From contig CAJUGV010000002.1 in NCBI GenBank assembly GCA_910586505.1, positions 215,810 through 279,809 of the forward strand: a stretch of DNA of 64,000 nt, given 5' to 3'. Under the pieces are notes generated by a model. That model searched no databases, was not told the origin of the DNA, and was given only the letters and a program-made list of their open reading frames with translations. Positions 8,401 through 16,650 of the stretch are shown piece by piece. The translations under genes and the position numbers were made by a program. Every line of letters begins with the position of its first letter. The first letter of the stretch is position 1. The DNA comes from an uncultured Paraprevotella sp. (GTDB lineage: Bacteria; Bacteroidota; Bacteroidia; Bacteroidales; Bacteroidaceae).

Positions 8401-9888
8401 ATGTTGAAATATATCATTATACATCCCGATGATAATGTGGCCGTAGCCTTACAACCGCTTGCAGCAGGCGACACCATAGAGCACAAAGGACAAACAACGA
8501 TAGTGAAAGAGACTATTCCGGCCGGACACAAAGTAATGCTCACCGATGCGAATAAGGGAGATTTTATCATCAAATACGGCTGTCCGATAGGACACACGGT
8601 CGCAGAGATAACGGAAGGACAATGGGTCAACGAAAAAATACTGCGCACCAATCTGAAAGGAATCTCCGACTACCAATATAATCCGGTGACCATCTCCGGT
8701 ACGGATGTATCGGGACAGCACACTTTCATGGGCTATGAACGAAAAAACGGTGAAGCCGGTATCCGCAACGAGCTGTGGATCATCCCTACAGTAGGCTGTG
8801 TCAACGGGGTAGCCGAACGCCTGGCCCGCATGTTTGAAGAAGAAACTCATGCCGCCCATATTGACGGCATCAGGGCCTATACCCATAATTTCGGATGTTC
8901 ACAATTGGGAGACGATCACGAACACACCCGACGCATCCTGCGCAACATGGTGCTCCATCCCAACGCCGGCGGTGTACTGGTAGTAGGACTGGGATGTGAG
9001 AACAACCAGCCCGACGAATTCAGAAAACTACTTGGAGAGTATGATACGAAACGCATCCGCTTTATGGTATGCCAGCACGAGAACAATGAAATTGAGAGCG
9101 GCATGACAATACTGCGTGAGCTTTACTCTCTCATGAAAATCGACAAGAGGACAAGCATGCCGCTAAGCAAGTTGAAAATAGGGTTGAAATGCGGAGGTTC
9201 CGACGGTTTCTCGGGCATTACGGCCAACCCGTTGCTCGGACGGTTCTCCGATTTTCTCACGGCACAGGGAGGCACCACCGTTCTGACCGAAGTACCTGAA
9301 ATGTTCGGTGCGGAAACCTTACTGATGAACCGTTGCAAAAACGAAGCCATATTCCGCAAGACCGTAAATCTCATCAATAATTTCAAAGACTACTTCATCA
9401 GCCATCGCCAGCCGATATTCGAAAACCCCTCGCCCGGAAACAAGGCCGGCGGCATATCCACTCTCGAAGAGAAATCATTGGGATGCACACAGAAGTCGGG
9501 AACCTCGGCCGTATGTGATGTACTGGAATACGGAGACACACTCTCCGTCAAGGGACTGAATCTGCTCAGCGCACCGGGAAACGATCTCGTAGCCAGTACG
9601 GCACTGGCAGCCTCAGGCTGCCATATCGTATTGTTCAGCACCGGACGCGGCACCCCTTTCGGCACATTCGTTCCTACGGTAAAAATTTCATCCAATACCG
9701 AACTTGCTACAAGAAAACCCGACTGGACTGATTTCGACGCCGGCACCTTGCTGAATAATGAACCCATGCCGGCTCTGCTGGAACGATTCATCAGATTTGT
9801 CACAGACGTGGCCAATGGAGAACCGACCCGGAACGAACGTAACGGCTATCACGAAATTGCCATCTTCAAATCCGGTGTAACTCTCTGA
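8401..9888 (+). CDS. uxaA: Altronate dehydratase
   Basis: This 495-aa protein has an N-terminal SAF-like domain (about residues 1-95) and the large UxaA/GarD dehydratase domain. Recognisable stretches are YTHNFGCSQLGDDHEHTRR, LGCENNQPDEFR and LKCGGSDGFSGITANP, with Cys residues that bind the iron cofactor in this family. It dehydrates D-altronate to 2-keto-3-deoxy-D-gluconate. It starts 10 nt after uxaB and ends the operon. No strong terminator follows; a new promoter for the Nudix gene lies 55-62 nt downstream. Confidence 0.94.
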   Translation: MLKYIIIHPDDNVAVALQPLAAGDTIEHKGQTTIVKETIPAGHKVMLTDANKGDFIIKYGCPIGHTVAEITEGQWVNEKILRTNLKGISDYQYNPVTISGTDVSGQHTFMGYERKNGEAGIRNELWIIPTVGCVNGVAERLARMFEEETHAAHIDGIRAYTHNFGCSQLGDDHEHTRRILRNMVLHPNAGGVLVVGLGCENNQPDEFRKLLGEYDTKRIRFMVCQHENNEIESGMTILRELYSLMKIDKRTSMPLSKLKIGLKCGGSDGFSGITANPLLGRFSDFLTAQGGTTVLTEVPEMFGAETLLMNRCKNEAIFRKTVNLINNFKDYFISHRQPIFENPSPGNKAGGISTLEEKSLGCTQKSGTSAVCDVLEYGDTLSVKGLNLLSAPGNDLVASTALAASGCHIVLFSTGRGTPFGTFVPTVKISSNTELATRKPDWTDFDAGTLLNNEPMPALLERFIRFVTDVANGEPTRNERNGYHEIAIFKSGVTL

Positions 9889-9942
9889 ATGCTCATATCA
9901 TCTGTTTTTTAGCGGGCAAGCCTTCCTTTCAGGAAAAAAGAT

Positions 9943-9950
9943 TAATTTTG
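9943..9950 (+). promoter_or_regulatory. -7 box TAATTTTG before the Nudix gene
   Basis: Consensus -7 box 22 nt upstream of the ATG at 9973, in the 84-nt gap after uxaA. Confidence 0.5.
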
Positions 9951-9972
9951 TCCGTACCTTAAACTGAAGACA

Positions 9973-10527
9973 ATGAACGGAGACGACAAGAAGTGGGAGA
10001 TTTTGAACAGCGAGTATCTGATCCGCCGTCCATGGCTGACTGCCCGCCGCGACTGTGTGAGACTGCCAGACGGAGTGGTGAACGAAGAATACTACGTACT
10101 GGAATATCCCGATTGGGTGAACGTGATAGCACTGACGGAGGACGGACACTTCATCATGGAAAAACAATACCGCCACGGCCTGCAATGGACCGGTTACGAA
10201 ATCTGTGCCGGCGTATGTGAAGAGAATGAAACTCCTATGGAGTCCGCGCAACGCGAACTTCTCGAAGAAACCGGATTCGGCGGCGGCGAGTGGTCTTACT
10301 TCATGACTCTCTCGGCCAACGCATCATCGATGAACAATCTGTGCCACTGCTTTGTCGCCACCGGGGTGCGGCGCATATCCGATCCCTGTCAGGAAGCTAC
10401 GGAAGACATCAGTGTGCACCTTCTCACCACCGAGGAAGTACTCTCCTTGCTGGTGAACAATGAAATGCGACAAGCCCTGATGATCGCACCCTTATGGCGT
10501 TTCTTCGCAGAGCGACATTTACTATAG
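9973..10527 (+). CDS. Nudix hydrolase (ADP-ribose pyrophosphatase-like)
   Basis: This 184-aa protein has a complete Nudix box, G-x5-E-x7-REL-x-EE-x-G, from Gly80 to about Gly101. The upstream part (WLTARRDCVRLPDG, then VIALTEDGHFIMEKQYRHGL) resembles ADP-ribose/nucleotide-sugar pyrophosphatases, where it serves dimerisation and substrate binding. Such enzymes split nucleoside diphosphate-X compounds with Mg2+. It follows the sugar acid operon but has its own promoter box and a strong terminator, so a link with the operon is not shown. The exact substrate is unknown. Confidence 0.9.
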   Translation: MNGDDKKWEILNSEYLIRRPWLTARRDCVRLPDGVVNEEYYVLEYPDWVNVIALTEDGHFIMEKQYRHGLQWTGYEICAGVCEENETPMESAQRELLEETGFGGGEWSYFMTLSANASSMNNLCHCFVATGVRRISDPCQEATEDISVHLLTTEEVLSLLVNNEMRQALMIAPLWRFFAERHLL

Positions 10528-10547
10528 TCTCTCTCTCGTCCATGCAG

Positions 10548-10597
10548 ACCGTCCCTTCATTCCCGCATAGAAACAGGAATGAAGGGACGGTGTTTTT
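10548..10597 (+). terminator. Strong terminator after the Nudix gene
   Basis: A perfect 16-bp stem (10548-10563 with 10576-10591), a 12-nt loop and a T run. It lies between convergent genes. Confidence 0.85.
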
Positions 10598-10613
10598 CCG
10601 GTCTATACCAATC

Positions 10614-12524
10614 TTAGAAACCCACTCTCACACCGGCCATCACCGTAGCACGCGGCATCGGATAGCCCGCATTAATCTCGTATCTTTGTGCCAGCAGGTT
10701 CTCACCTCTTATCCACAGTTCAAGCCATCCGGCCGCACGGAAAGCACTACGTACGTTCCATAATGCGAAATTCTCCTTGATATCCGGCGATACGGTCGTA
10801 TAAAGCCCGTTGATATATTGCAGTCCGGTGGCCAGTTTCCAGCGTCCGGTCGTAAAGTCAACTCCCGCATACAATTTATGTTCGGGAGCGGCAATCAAAG
10901 GTCTCTCCATGTGAAGAAAACTGTAGTTGGCATCCACCGAGCACAGACGGTTCACGCGCCAGGCCGTCTGAACCTCTATGCCTGAGTTATCCACCTTGCC
11001 GGAATTTTGATTCAACCGGCCGCTCCCGTTCGGATTAGGCAGAGTCATGATAAGATTCTTTCCATCTATATAGAAAATATTGATCCCGTAAACAAAGCGT
11101 CCGTCACAGAGCGACTGTGATAAAGCCATCTCGTAGTTCCACATCGACTCCGGCTTCAAATCGGGATTTTGCGGAGGGAACATGTACATTTCCCGCAGCA
11201 CCGGATAGCGGAATCCCTTGGCTGCGGAAAGCTTCATCTCCATATATCGCGGTAGATGAAAAGCCAGTCCGGCCTGTGGAATCCATTCCGTTCCCACACG
11301 CGAATGATGATCGGCACGCAACCCGATATTGAACGTGATCAGCTGCCCGAAATCCTGTCTCAAATCCATATATCCGGCCGCCTCGTTGTCGTGTCTGTCC
11401 ACGATGCTCCGGCGGGTGCCCGCCTTGTCCCCCTTCACATATTCCGTCCATGCCTCACCTCCATAGCGGAAAAAGTCCGCCCCTATCGTCATACGATTGC
11501 CGTTGAAAAGCCGCGCACTCTGATAAAGGGACACTCCCATCATATTGTCAAGCGAATTAAAACGCCCTTCCTGAGGAGATTCTCCTTTGCCTGGAGTATA
11601 CCCGTCGTTTATCCAATGATTGCCCCAGTTATAGAAAAGACTCAACGCGCCTGCCGTATTCGCATAACGGTTTTCAAGGGCAAAAGATGTCATTCCGCGT
11701 GTGATACGCTGGTCTCCTTCCAATAGCGGTGCCGCAACCGGACCGGGATATGAGGCATTGAAATGCGTCACGCTCACGTCTGCCCTCACCTTCCACCTGT
11801 GCGTCATCTCGTAGCCCAATTTGGCATAACCGCCATACTGCTCGAAAGGCATCCGCTCGCGATGTCCGTCGGTACGGTTATAAGAGGCACCGACTACGGA
11901 AGAGAAGCGCTCCCTACGCATCCGGCCGGTCAGTTCCGTCTCTACCGTACCATAAGAACCTGCCCCCGCACGCAGATGCGTCCGCACCCCCTCTTCATTC
12001 ATTTTACGTGTCACAATATTCACTACTCCCCCCATCGCATTCGATCCATAAAGCACTGAAGCAGGTCCACGAAGCACTTCCACCTGCTCGGCCAGCATTG
12101 TCTGATAAGCGTCAGAGACCGGATGACCGAAAATGCCGGCATACTGCGGGTGACCGTCTATCAGCACCATCATCCGCGCATTGCCTCCACTCAACCCGCG
12201 CAAAGAGATGCCGCCGGCCGCTCCGTCAGACACACCGTAGCCCATCATGCCGCGCGAGGTTGTGAACAGCCCCGGAACCTGCTCCGTCAGCACCGGAAGC
12301 AGAGAGGCTTGCATGGATTGCTCTATTTCCTTGCGCCCTATAACCGTTACTGTCTGGGAGAGATGACGCACGTCTGTCTCATTCCGTGCTCCCGTTGTTA
12401 TCACCACCTCGCCAAGCATGACACCACTTTCAGTTACGGTCGTATCCCGTATGCCTTGCCGGGCCAATGCTTCCGGCGAAAAAAGGAACAGGAGCAGGGC
12501 TCCCGTCATCATACTACTTTTCAT
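10614..12524 (-). CDS. TonB-dependent outer-membrane receptor (BtuB/CirA/ZnuD-like)
   Basis: This 636-aa protein has a signal peptide of about 22 residues, a TonB-box-like stretch (EVVITTG), a plug domain (about 45-150, with EVLRGPASVLYGSNAMGGVVNIVT) and a C-terminal beta-barrel ending in ATVMAGVRVGF, with a terminal Phe as in outer-membrane proteins. It lacks the CarboxypepD_reg-like N-terminal extension of SusC proteins, so it is not a glycan SusC, and no SusD partner is present. It lies downstream of a Fur-family repressor and a Zn/Cd-type ATPase, which hints at a metal or metal-complex ligand. I saw no cobalamin riboswitch upstream. The ligand is unknown. Confidence 0.9.
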   Translation of the reverse strand: MKSSMMTGALLLFLFSPEALARQGIRDTTVTESGVMLGEVVITTGARNETDVRHLSQTVTVIGRKEIEQSMQASLLPVLTEQVPGLFTTSRGMMGYGVSDGAAGGISLRGLSGGNARMMVLIDGHPQYAGIFGHPVSDAYQTMLAEQVEVLRGPASVLYGSNAMGGVVNIVTRKMNEEGVRTHLRAGAGSYGTVETELTGRMRRERFSSVVGASYNRTDGHRERMPFEQYGGYAKLGYEMTHRWKVRADVSVTHFNASYPGPVAAPLLEGDQRITRGMTSFALENRYANTAGALSLFYNWGNHWINDGYTPGKGESPQEGRFNSLDNMMGVSLYQSARLFNGNRMTIGADFFRYGGEAWTEYVKGDKAGTRRSIVDRHDNEAAGYMDLRQDFGQLITFNIGLRADHHSRVGTEWIPQAGLAFHLPRYMEMKLSAAKGFRYPVLREMYMFPPQNPDLKPESMWNYEMALSQSLCDGRFVYGINIFYIDGKNLIMTLPNPNGSGRLNQNSGKVDNSGIEVQTAWRVNRLCSVDANYSFLHMERPLIAAPEHKLYAGVDFTTGRWKLATGLQYINGLYTTVSPDIKENFALWNVRSAFRAAGWLELWIRGENLLAQRYEINAGYPMPRATVMAGVRVGF

Positions 12525-12575
12525 TGAGATTATTCAGATAAAATACAAATGTTTCACACTATAATTATTCGTATG

Positions 12576-12583
12576 CAAAGTTA
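12576..12583 (-). promoter_or_regulatory. -7 box TAACTTTG for the TonB receptor
   Basis: Consensus -7 box on the minus strand, 52 nt before the receptor ATG. Confidence 0.5.
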
Positions 12584-13001
12584 ACATAAAATCACCATTC
12601 TCCGTATGATATGGAAAACGGACATAGATACCTTTCTTACTGGTCCTGCCCCATCATACCACCATTCAGGTCCGGTACGAGATAAAGACATGTCATTCTG
12701 TCAGTTCTTCCACCCCGACGTTCGCATATTCATATCCCGATCGGACTACCTTGATTTTTTCACGATTCTCGCAAAACTTCACATTGACAATATGTCATAC
12801 CAGAACGGATTCATGCCGCACGGCATGGCCCGGCTGTTTCCTCATGCTGTTTCGGAAGAGTCGGGATGCACACAAAAACGGTTATTCACTTACCTTCTGA
12901 TCGGAGAAGACGGCGGCGGAATCACGCCACCCGGAACAAAACGACATTGTAAAAGGGATGTTTTCACAGAACAGGAAGACCGCTCCGGCACATCAACCGG
13001 C

Positions 13002-13085
13002 AGATGGAAAAAAGTGATGCGGAAGGTTTTTTCTCGCATTGCGCATGAAAATATTTTTTCAACCGCTCCGAAATATGTATATATG
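13002..13085 (+). repeat. Copy 1 of a dispersed 84-nt element
   Basis: It aligns without gaps to 35693-35776 at 62 of 84 bases by hand count. Read from 13002, both copies stay open and share 14 of 28 residues (R-W-x-K-x-M-R...H-x-N-I-F...A-P-K), with three synonymous differences. It is either a non-coding repeat or a fragment of a small protein family. Confidence 0.55.
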
Positions 13086-13109
13086 CAGAAAGGAATTGCA
13101 TATATACAT
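13075..13109. repeat. 12-bp perfect inverted repeat
   Basis: ATGTATATATGC (13075-13086) and GCATATATACAT (13098-13109) with an 11-nt spacer. No T run follows on either strand, so a protein-binding site or an RNA hairpin are both possible. Confidence 0.6.
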
Positions 13110-13186
13110 GATAAGACGCATTTTTATGCTTTTACGACACTTCGCCCCATCCTATCAGAAGTAATTTTTATGGCTCAACACTGCGT

Positions 13187-13211
13187 AAAGACTGACATTC
13201 TGTCAGTCTTT
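13187..13211 (-). terminator. Terminator overlapping the stop of the fur-family gene
   Basis: Perfect 11-bp arms AAAGACTGACA/TGTCAGTCTTT with a 3-nt loop. On the minus strand the stem ends in TTT. The TGA stop of the gene lies inside the stem. Confidence 0.65.
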
Positions 13212-13634
13212 CGGGACTTTCGCCCTGCAATCGGGACACACCCCTTTAAGTACATAATTCACTCCCCGTAATATAAACCCCTCGGGAACAACCGCCACGG
13301 GAACCGTCATATTACGAAAGCAGAAAGCACGATGGCATTCCTCACAGTAGAAATGCACATGCTGGTCACTCACCGAACATGTACATTCATCACTGCACAC
13401 GGCATATTTCACCGCCCCCGATCCGTCATCAACACCATGTATCAGGTGATGGGAAAGAAACAAGGATATGGTGCGGAAAATGGTGGATTTGTCCACTGTC
13501 TGCAACCGTTCTTCCAAATCAGACTGAGATACGGCACGGTTCATATCCATCATCGTACGAAGGATAAGCAAACGGTTGGCGGTTGGCTTTATACCGCGCA
13601 ACTCCAGTTTTCGCAGATATGCATCTTCTTTCAT
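13203..13634 (-). CDS. Fur-family metal-responsive repressor (Fur/Zur type)
   Basis: The start is the ATG at 13634 (MKEDAYLRKLELRG), with ATG 13643 as an alternative; this gives 143 aa, the usual Fur length. The winged helix occupies about residues 10-85 (IKPTANRLLILRTMM, then SQSDLEERLQTVDKSTIFRT). The dimerisation half holds the CSVSDQHVHFYCEECHRAFC region and a final CPDC pair, giving two Cys-x2-Cys structural zinc pairs plus the HVH regulatory site. It lies about 60 nt after the P-type ATPase gene on the same strand and is probably co-transcribed. The likely job is metal-dependent control of the exporter and perhaps of the TonB receptor. Confidence 0.88.
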   Translation of the reverse strand: MKEDAYLRKLELRGIKPTANRLLILRTMMDMNRAVSQSDLEERLQTVDKSTIFRTISLFLSHHLIHGVDDGSGAVKYAVCSDECTCSVSDQHVHFYCEECHRAFCFRNMTVPVAVVPEGFILRGVNYVLKGVCPDCRAKVPKD

Positions 13635-13701
13635 AACGTACATCCAGACCCTATTACCGTTTGATAAAGATAGCAACTTTATCCGGCAGTCTTCCGACAA
13701 T

Positions 13702-15642
13702 TTAATATTTTTTATCACTCAACAGCCGTACAGCATTCAATATGGCAAGCAAAGCCACCCCCACGTCGGCAAAGACAGCAGCCCACAAGGTAGCCATCCC
13801 CACAGCTCCCAGCACCAGCACCAACAACTTCATTCCGACGGCACCTGTAATATTCTGCCATACCACCCTACGTGTGCGCCGTGCCAGCCTTATCGCTTCG
13901 GCCACTTTCAGCGGACTATCCGTTTGCAGCACAATACCGGCAGCCTCTATGGCCACATCGCTTCCGGACCCACCCATTGCAATACCGGCATGGCTTGCAG
14001 CCAATACGGGAGCATCATTCAATCCGTCACCGACAAAAGAAACTCTGCCATGTTCCCGACGCCGCATGTCCTCAACAAGCCTCACCTTATCCTGCGGCAT
14101 CAAATCACCGGCATAACAGGTCACTCCAAGTTCACTTGCCAGTTTCTTCACCACATCGGTCTTATCACCGGATAAGATACAAAGGTGTTTAATACCCAGC
14201 TGACGCAGATTGCTCACAGCCTCGGCCGCATCGGATTTCAGTTCGTCGGCCAAAACAAGATGCCCGGCATAACGTCCTGCCAAAGCTACCGCCACCAATG
14301 TTTCCACACATTGCGCAAGCTCTTCCGGATATTGAACTCCATAGCGGCGCAGCAAGGCAAGCCGCCCCACCAATATTTGCCCTTTATCCCCGGTGGCATT
14401 AAGCCCCAGTCCGGCCAATTCCCCAATATCCTTCAACGGCGGCAGCGCCAAAGACTTTGACACCGCAAAATCACAAACGGCGCGTGCGATGGGATGATTG
14501 CTTCCAGCCTCGGCCGCGGCAGCCCATGCCAGAATCTCTTCCGAAGTAAATCCATCCGCCGGGCAAACCTCCCGTACATGGAAAACTCCGCGTGTCAGCG
14601 TACCGGTTTTGTCAAAAACTACCGTGTTCACATGAGCAAGCGCATCCAACGTATGCCCTCCCTTAAACAATATGCCCCGTCGCGAAGCGGATCCGATTCC
14701 GCCGAAATAGCCCAGCGGTATACTGACAACCAGGGCGCAAGGACATGAAATGACAAGAAAGACAAGGGCCCTGTATAACCACTCTTGGAATTTATAGTCG
14801 AAATCCGGATTGAAAAGCGCATAAAAAAACGGCAATATAACCAATAATATGGCCCACAACGAGACAACCGGAGTATAGACACGGGAAAAACGATGGATAA
14901 ACTGTTCGGCCGGCGCCTTATGGGAAGCGGCATGCTCCACCATTTCCAGTATTCGCGACAAAGCGCTGTCGGCATAGCCTCGCAATGTACGCAACCTTAC
15001 CACACGACCAGACGGAATCAGTCCTGACGGCACTTCCTCCCCCGCCCCAATCATACGCGGCACACTCTCTCCGGTCAGCGCCGCAGTGTCGAACGCCGCA
15101 GCAGCATCCAGCAGCACTCCATCAAGCGGTATGCGTTCACCCACCTTGACTTCAATAACCTCTCCTACGCCGACCTCTTCCGGCATCACCGTCTGCCACC
15201 TTCCGTGGCGAGATACGGTGGCTGTACGCGGACGCATATCTATCAGCGACTTGATATGGTTACGGGCTTTCTCCACAGCCCTTTCCTGCCACATCTCGCC
15301 CACTGAATAAAAAAGCATGACAGCCACAGCCTCGGGATACTCCCCTATATAAAAAGCTCCGGCCGAAGCCAGCCCCATCAGTGTAAATTCATTGAAGAAG
15401 TCTTTTTTACGGATTGCATCCCCGGCCTTCCCCATGACCGGTAATCCCACAGGCAACCAACCGATACCGAACCACACCGGACGCACCCAAGGTATATGGA
15501 AAAACGTTATGTCAAAATACTGACAAAGCAAGCCGCCTGTCAAAATTAAAAAGGAACTCCACAGGCACAATAGGGTGCTCCGTCCGCTTCCTTCATGAGC
15601 GGTACACTGTCCGCAACCGCAAGCGCGCATTTCTGATTTCAT
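13702..15642 (-). CDS. P1B-type heavy-metal ATPase, probable Zn2+/Cd2+/Pb2+ exporter
   Basis: This 646-aa ATPase shows the membrane CPC motif (SCPCALVVS, about residues 299-301), the phosphorylation motif DKTGTLTRG (Asp about 341), the HP motif in NHPIARA and the hinge GDGLNDAPVL. The last membrane helix reads FADVGVALLAILNAVRLL; the Asp-x-Gly there is typical of the ZntA/CadA (P1B-2) group, pointing to Zn, Cd or Pb efflux. No HMA domain precedes the first helix, only a short Cys-rich N-terminus (MRACGCGQCTAHEGS region) that may bind metal. It is followed by the fur-family gene. Confidence 0.93.
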   Translation of the reverse strand: MKSEMRACGCGQCTAHEGSGRSTLLCLWSSFLILTGGLLCQYFDITFFHIPWVRPVWFGIGWLPVGLPVMGKAGDAIRKKDFFNEFTLMGLASAGAFYIGEYPEAVAVMLFYSVGEMWQERAVEKARNHIKSLIDMRPRTATVSRHGRWQTVMPEEVGVGEVIEVKVGERIPLDGVLLDAAAAFDTAALTGESVPRMIGAGEEVPSGLIPSGRVVRLRTLRGYADSALSRILEMVEHAASHKAPAEQFIHRFSRVYTPVVSLWAILLVILPFFYALFNPDFDYKFQEWLYRALVFLVISCPCALVVSIPLGYFGGIGSASRRGILFKGGHTLDALAHVNTVVFDKTGTLTRGVFHVREVCPADGFTSEEILAWAAAAEAGSNHPIARAVCDFAVSKSLALPPLKDIGELAGLGLNATGDKGQILVGRLALLRRYGVQYPEELAQCVETLVAVALAGRYAGHLVLADELKSDAAEAVSNLRQLGIKHLCILSGDKTDVVKKLASELGVTCYAGDLMPQDKVRLVEDMRRREHGRVSFVGDGLNDAPVLAASHAGIAMGGSGSDVAIEAAGIVLQTDSPLKVAEAIRLARRTRRVVWQNITGAVGMKLLVLVLGAVGMATLWAAVFADVGVALLAILNAVRLLSDKKY

Positions 15643-15667
15643 CTTATTTATTCTTTTATCTTAATTG

Positions 15668-15675
15668 CAAAGTTA
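15668..15675 (-). promoter_or_regulatory. -7 box TAACTTTG for the P1B ATPase
   Basis: Consensus -7 box 26 nt upstream of the ATG. The dyad at 15698-15709 lies 22-34 nt further upstream and could be an operator for the Fur-family protein; that is a guess. Confidence 0.5.
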
Positions 15676-15753
15676 AAAGAATTGCCGTGCAGTCTGGTTG
15701 CAAATGCAATATTCTACGCATTAATAAAGAAAAAAAAGCGGCACACACACAAA

Positions 15754-15786
15754 TAAAAAGGGATAGCTTTTTGCAAAACTATCCCT
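15754..15786 (-). terminator. Distal terminator of kdgK-eda
   Basis: Stem AGGGATAG/CTATCCCT (15759-15766 with 15779-15786), followed on the minus strand by TTTTTATTTG. Confidence 0.65.
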
Positions 15787-15875
15787 CCATACAGAAATCT
15801 GATTTGAATCCATTTCTATGAAAGAGAGCTATATCACGCTTCTCGCAAAGCATGACATCTATCAATTTACAACAA

Positions 15876-15911
15876 CCGGCATCTGCGGTTTATGAAAACC
15901 ACAGATGCCGG
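15876..15911 (-). terminator. Hairpin just after eda
   Basis: A 16-bp stem with one mismatch (15876-15891 with 15896-15911) and a 4-nt loop. There is no good T run, so it may act as a 3' end stabiliser with the distal terminator doing the stopping. Confidence 0.5.
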
Positions 15912-15947
15912 CACTATTATACCATTCAAATTTATACAGCTCCCAAA

Positions 15948-16619
15948 TTAATTTTTACGGGCCTCCGCTATATAAGCCAATGCCTCTCTACACTTGTCTG
16001 TGACATACTGCCAATTTCCGGCTGCGACCTCCTCTTTCGGGAACAGCTTGGATCCCATGCCTACGCAGTAGACTCCGGCCTTGATCCATTCCGTAAGATT
16101 CTCTTTTGTGGGTGCCACCCCACCCGTCACCATCAGTTTCGTCCACGGACAGGGAGCCATCATACCCTTGACGAACGCAGGTCCGTAAACGTCGCCGGGA
16201 AAGAGCTTGCAAAGGTCACATCCCAACTCCTGGGCCCGGCCTATCTCCGAAACCGTGCCGCATCCCGGACAATAAGGCACCAGACGGCGGTTGCATACCG
16301 GTACTATATCGGGATTGAACAACGGGCCGACAACAAAACAAGCCCCCAACTGAATGTAAAGCGCAGCCGTAGGAGCATCAACCACCGAACCTATGCCCAA
16401 TGCAAGTTCAGGACATTCACGGGCGGCAAACTTCACGCACTCGGCAAACACTTCCTGCGCAAAGTCTCCTCTGTTTGTGAACTCGAATGCACGCACTCCT
16501 CCGTCATAGCAGGCCTTAATGACTTTCTTGGCGATCTCGGCATTCTGATGGTAGAAAACAGGCACCATGCCGGTTTCCCCTATTTTTTGCATGACTGCAA
16601 TCTTATCGAATCTTGCCAT
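15948..16619 (-). CDS. eda: 2-dehydro-3-deoxyphosphogluconate (KDPG) aldolase
   Basis: The start is the ATG at 16619 (MARFDKIAVMQ), giving 223 aa; a longer open frame would run into kdgK. It is a class I aldolase of the KDPG/KHG family: the Schiff-base lysine region reads CKLFPGDVYGP, and the phosphate-binding glycines are in LMVTGGVAPT. It splits KDPG into pyruvate and glyceraldehyde-3-phosphate. It lies 31 nt after kdgK, so the two form one unit for the last two steps of hexuronate and sugar-acid breakdown. Confidence 0.95.
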   Translation of the reverse strand: MARFDKIAVMQKIGETGMVPVFYHQNAEIAKKVIKACYDGGVRAFEFTNRGDFAQEVFAECVKFAARECPELALGIGSVVDAPTAALYIQLGACFVVGPLFNPDIVPVCNRRLVPYCPGCGTVSEIGRAQELGCDLCKLFPGDVYGPAFVKGMMAPCPWTKLMVTGGVAPTKENLTEWIKAGVYCVGMGSKLFPKEEVAAGNWQYVTDKCREALAYIAEARKN

Positions 16620-16650
16620 ATATACTTTGTTTTTTATCTTATTCTCCTGA

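Larger units (their letters stand above)
12525..13202 (+). other. Gene-free stretch between the TonB receptor and the fur-family gene
   Basis: 678 nt with no convincing gene. It holds the receptor's probable -7 box (12576-12583), the dyad TGACAATATGTCA (12785-12797), one copy of a repeat shared with 35.7 kb (13002-13085), a 12-bp inverted repeat (13075-13109) and the terminator of the fur-family gene. A plus-strand open frame of 221 codons (12606-13271) crosses it and runs into the fur-family gene on the other strand. Its composition is unlike a normal protein, apart from the segment shared with 35.7 kb. Confidence 0.6.
15643..15947. other. Intergenic region between the ATPase gene and eda
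   Basis: 305 nt holding the ATPase promoter (-7 box 15668-15675), a short dyad TTGCA-AA-TGCAA at 15698-15709 close to where a -33 element would sit, and two hairpins that end the kdgK-eda unit. No gene is seen. Confidence 0.6.

Noticed and set aside
12525..13202. Cobalamin riboswitch before the TonB receptor
   Set aside because: I looked for the B12-box GCCACTG on the minus strand and did not find it, so a vitamin B12 role was not assigned.
12606..13271. 221-codon plus-strand ORF as a whole gene
   Set aside because: It runs into the fur-family gene in antisense and has an odd composition; only the short part shared with 35.7 kb is of interest.
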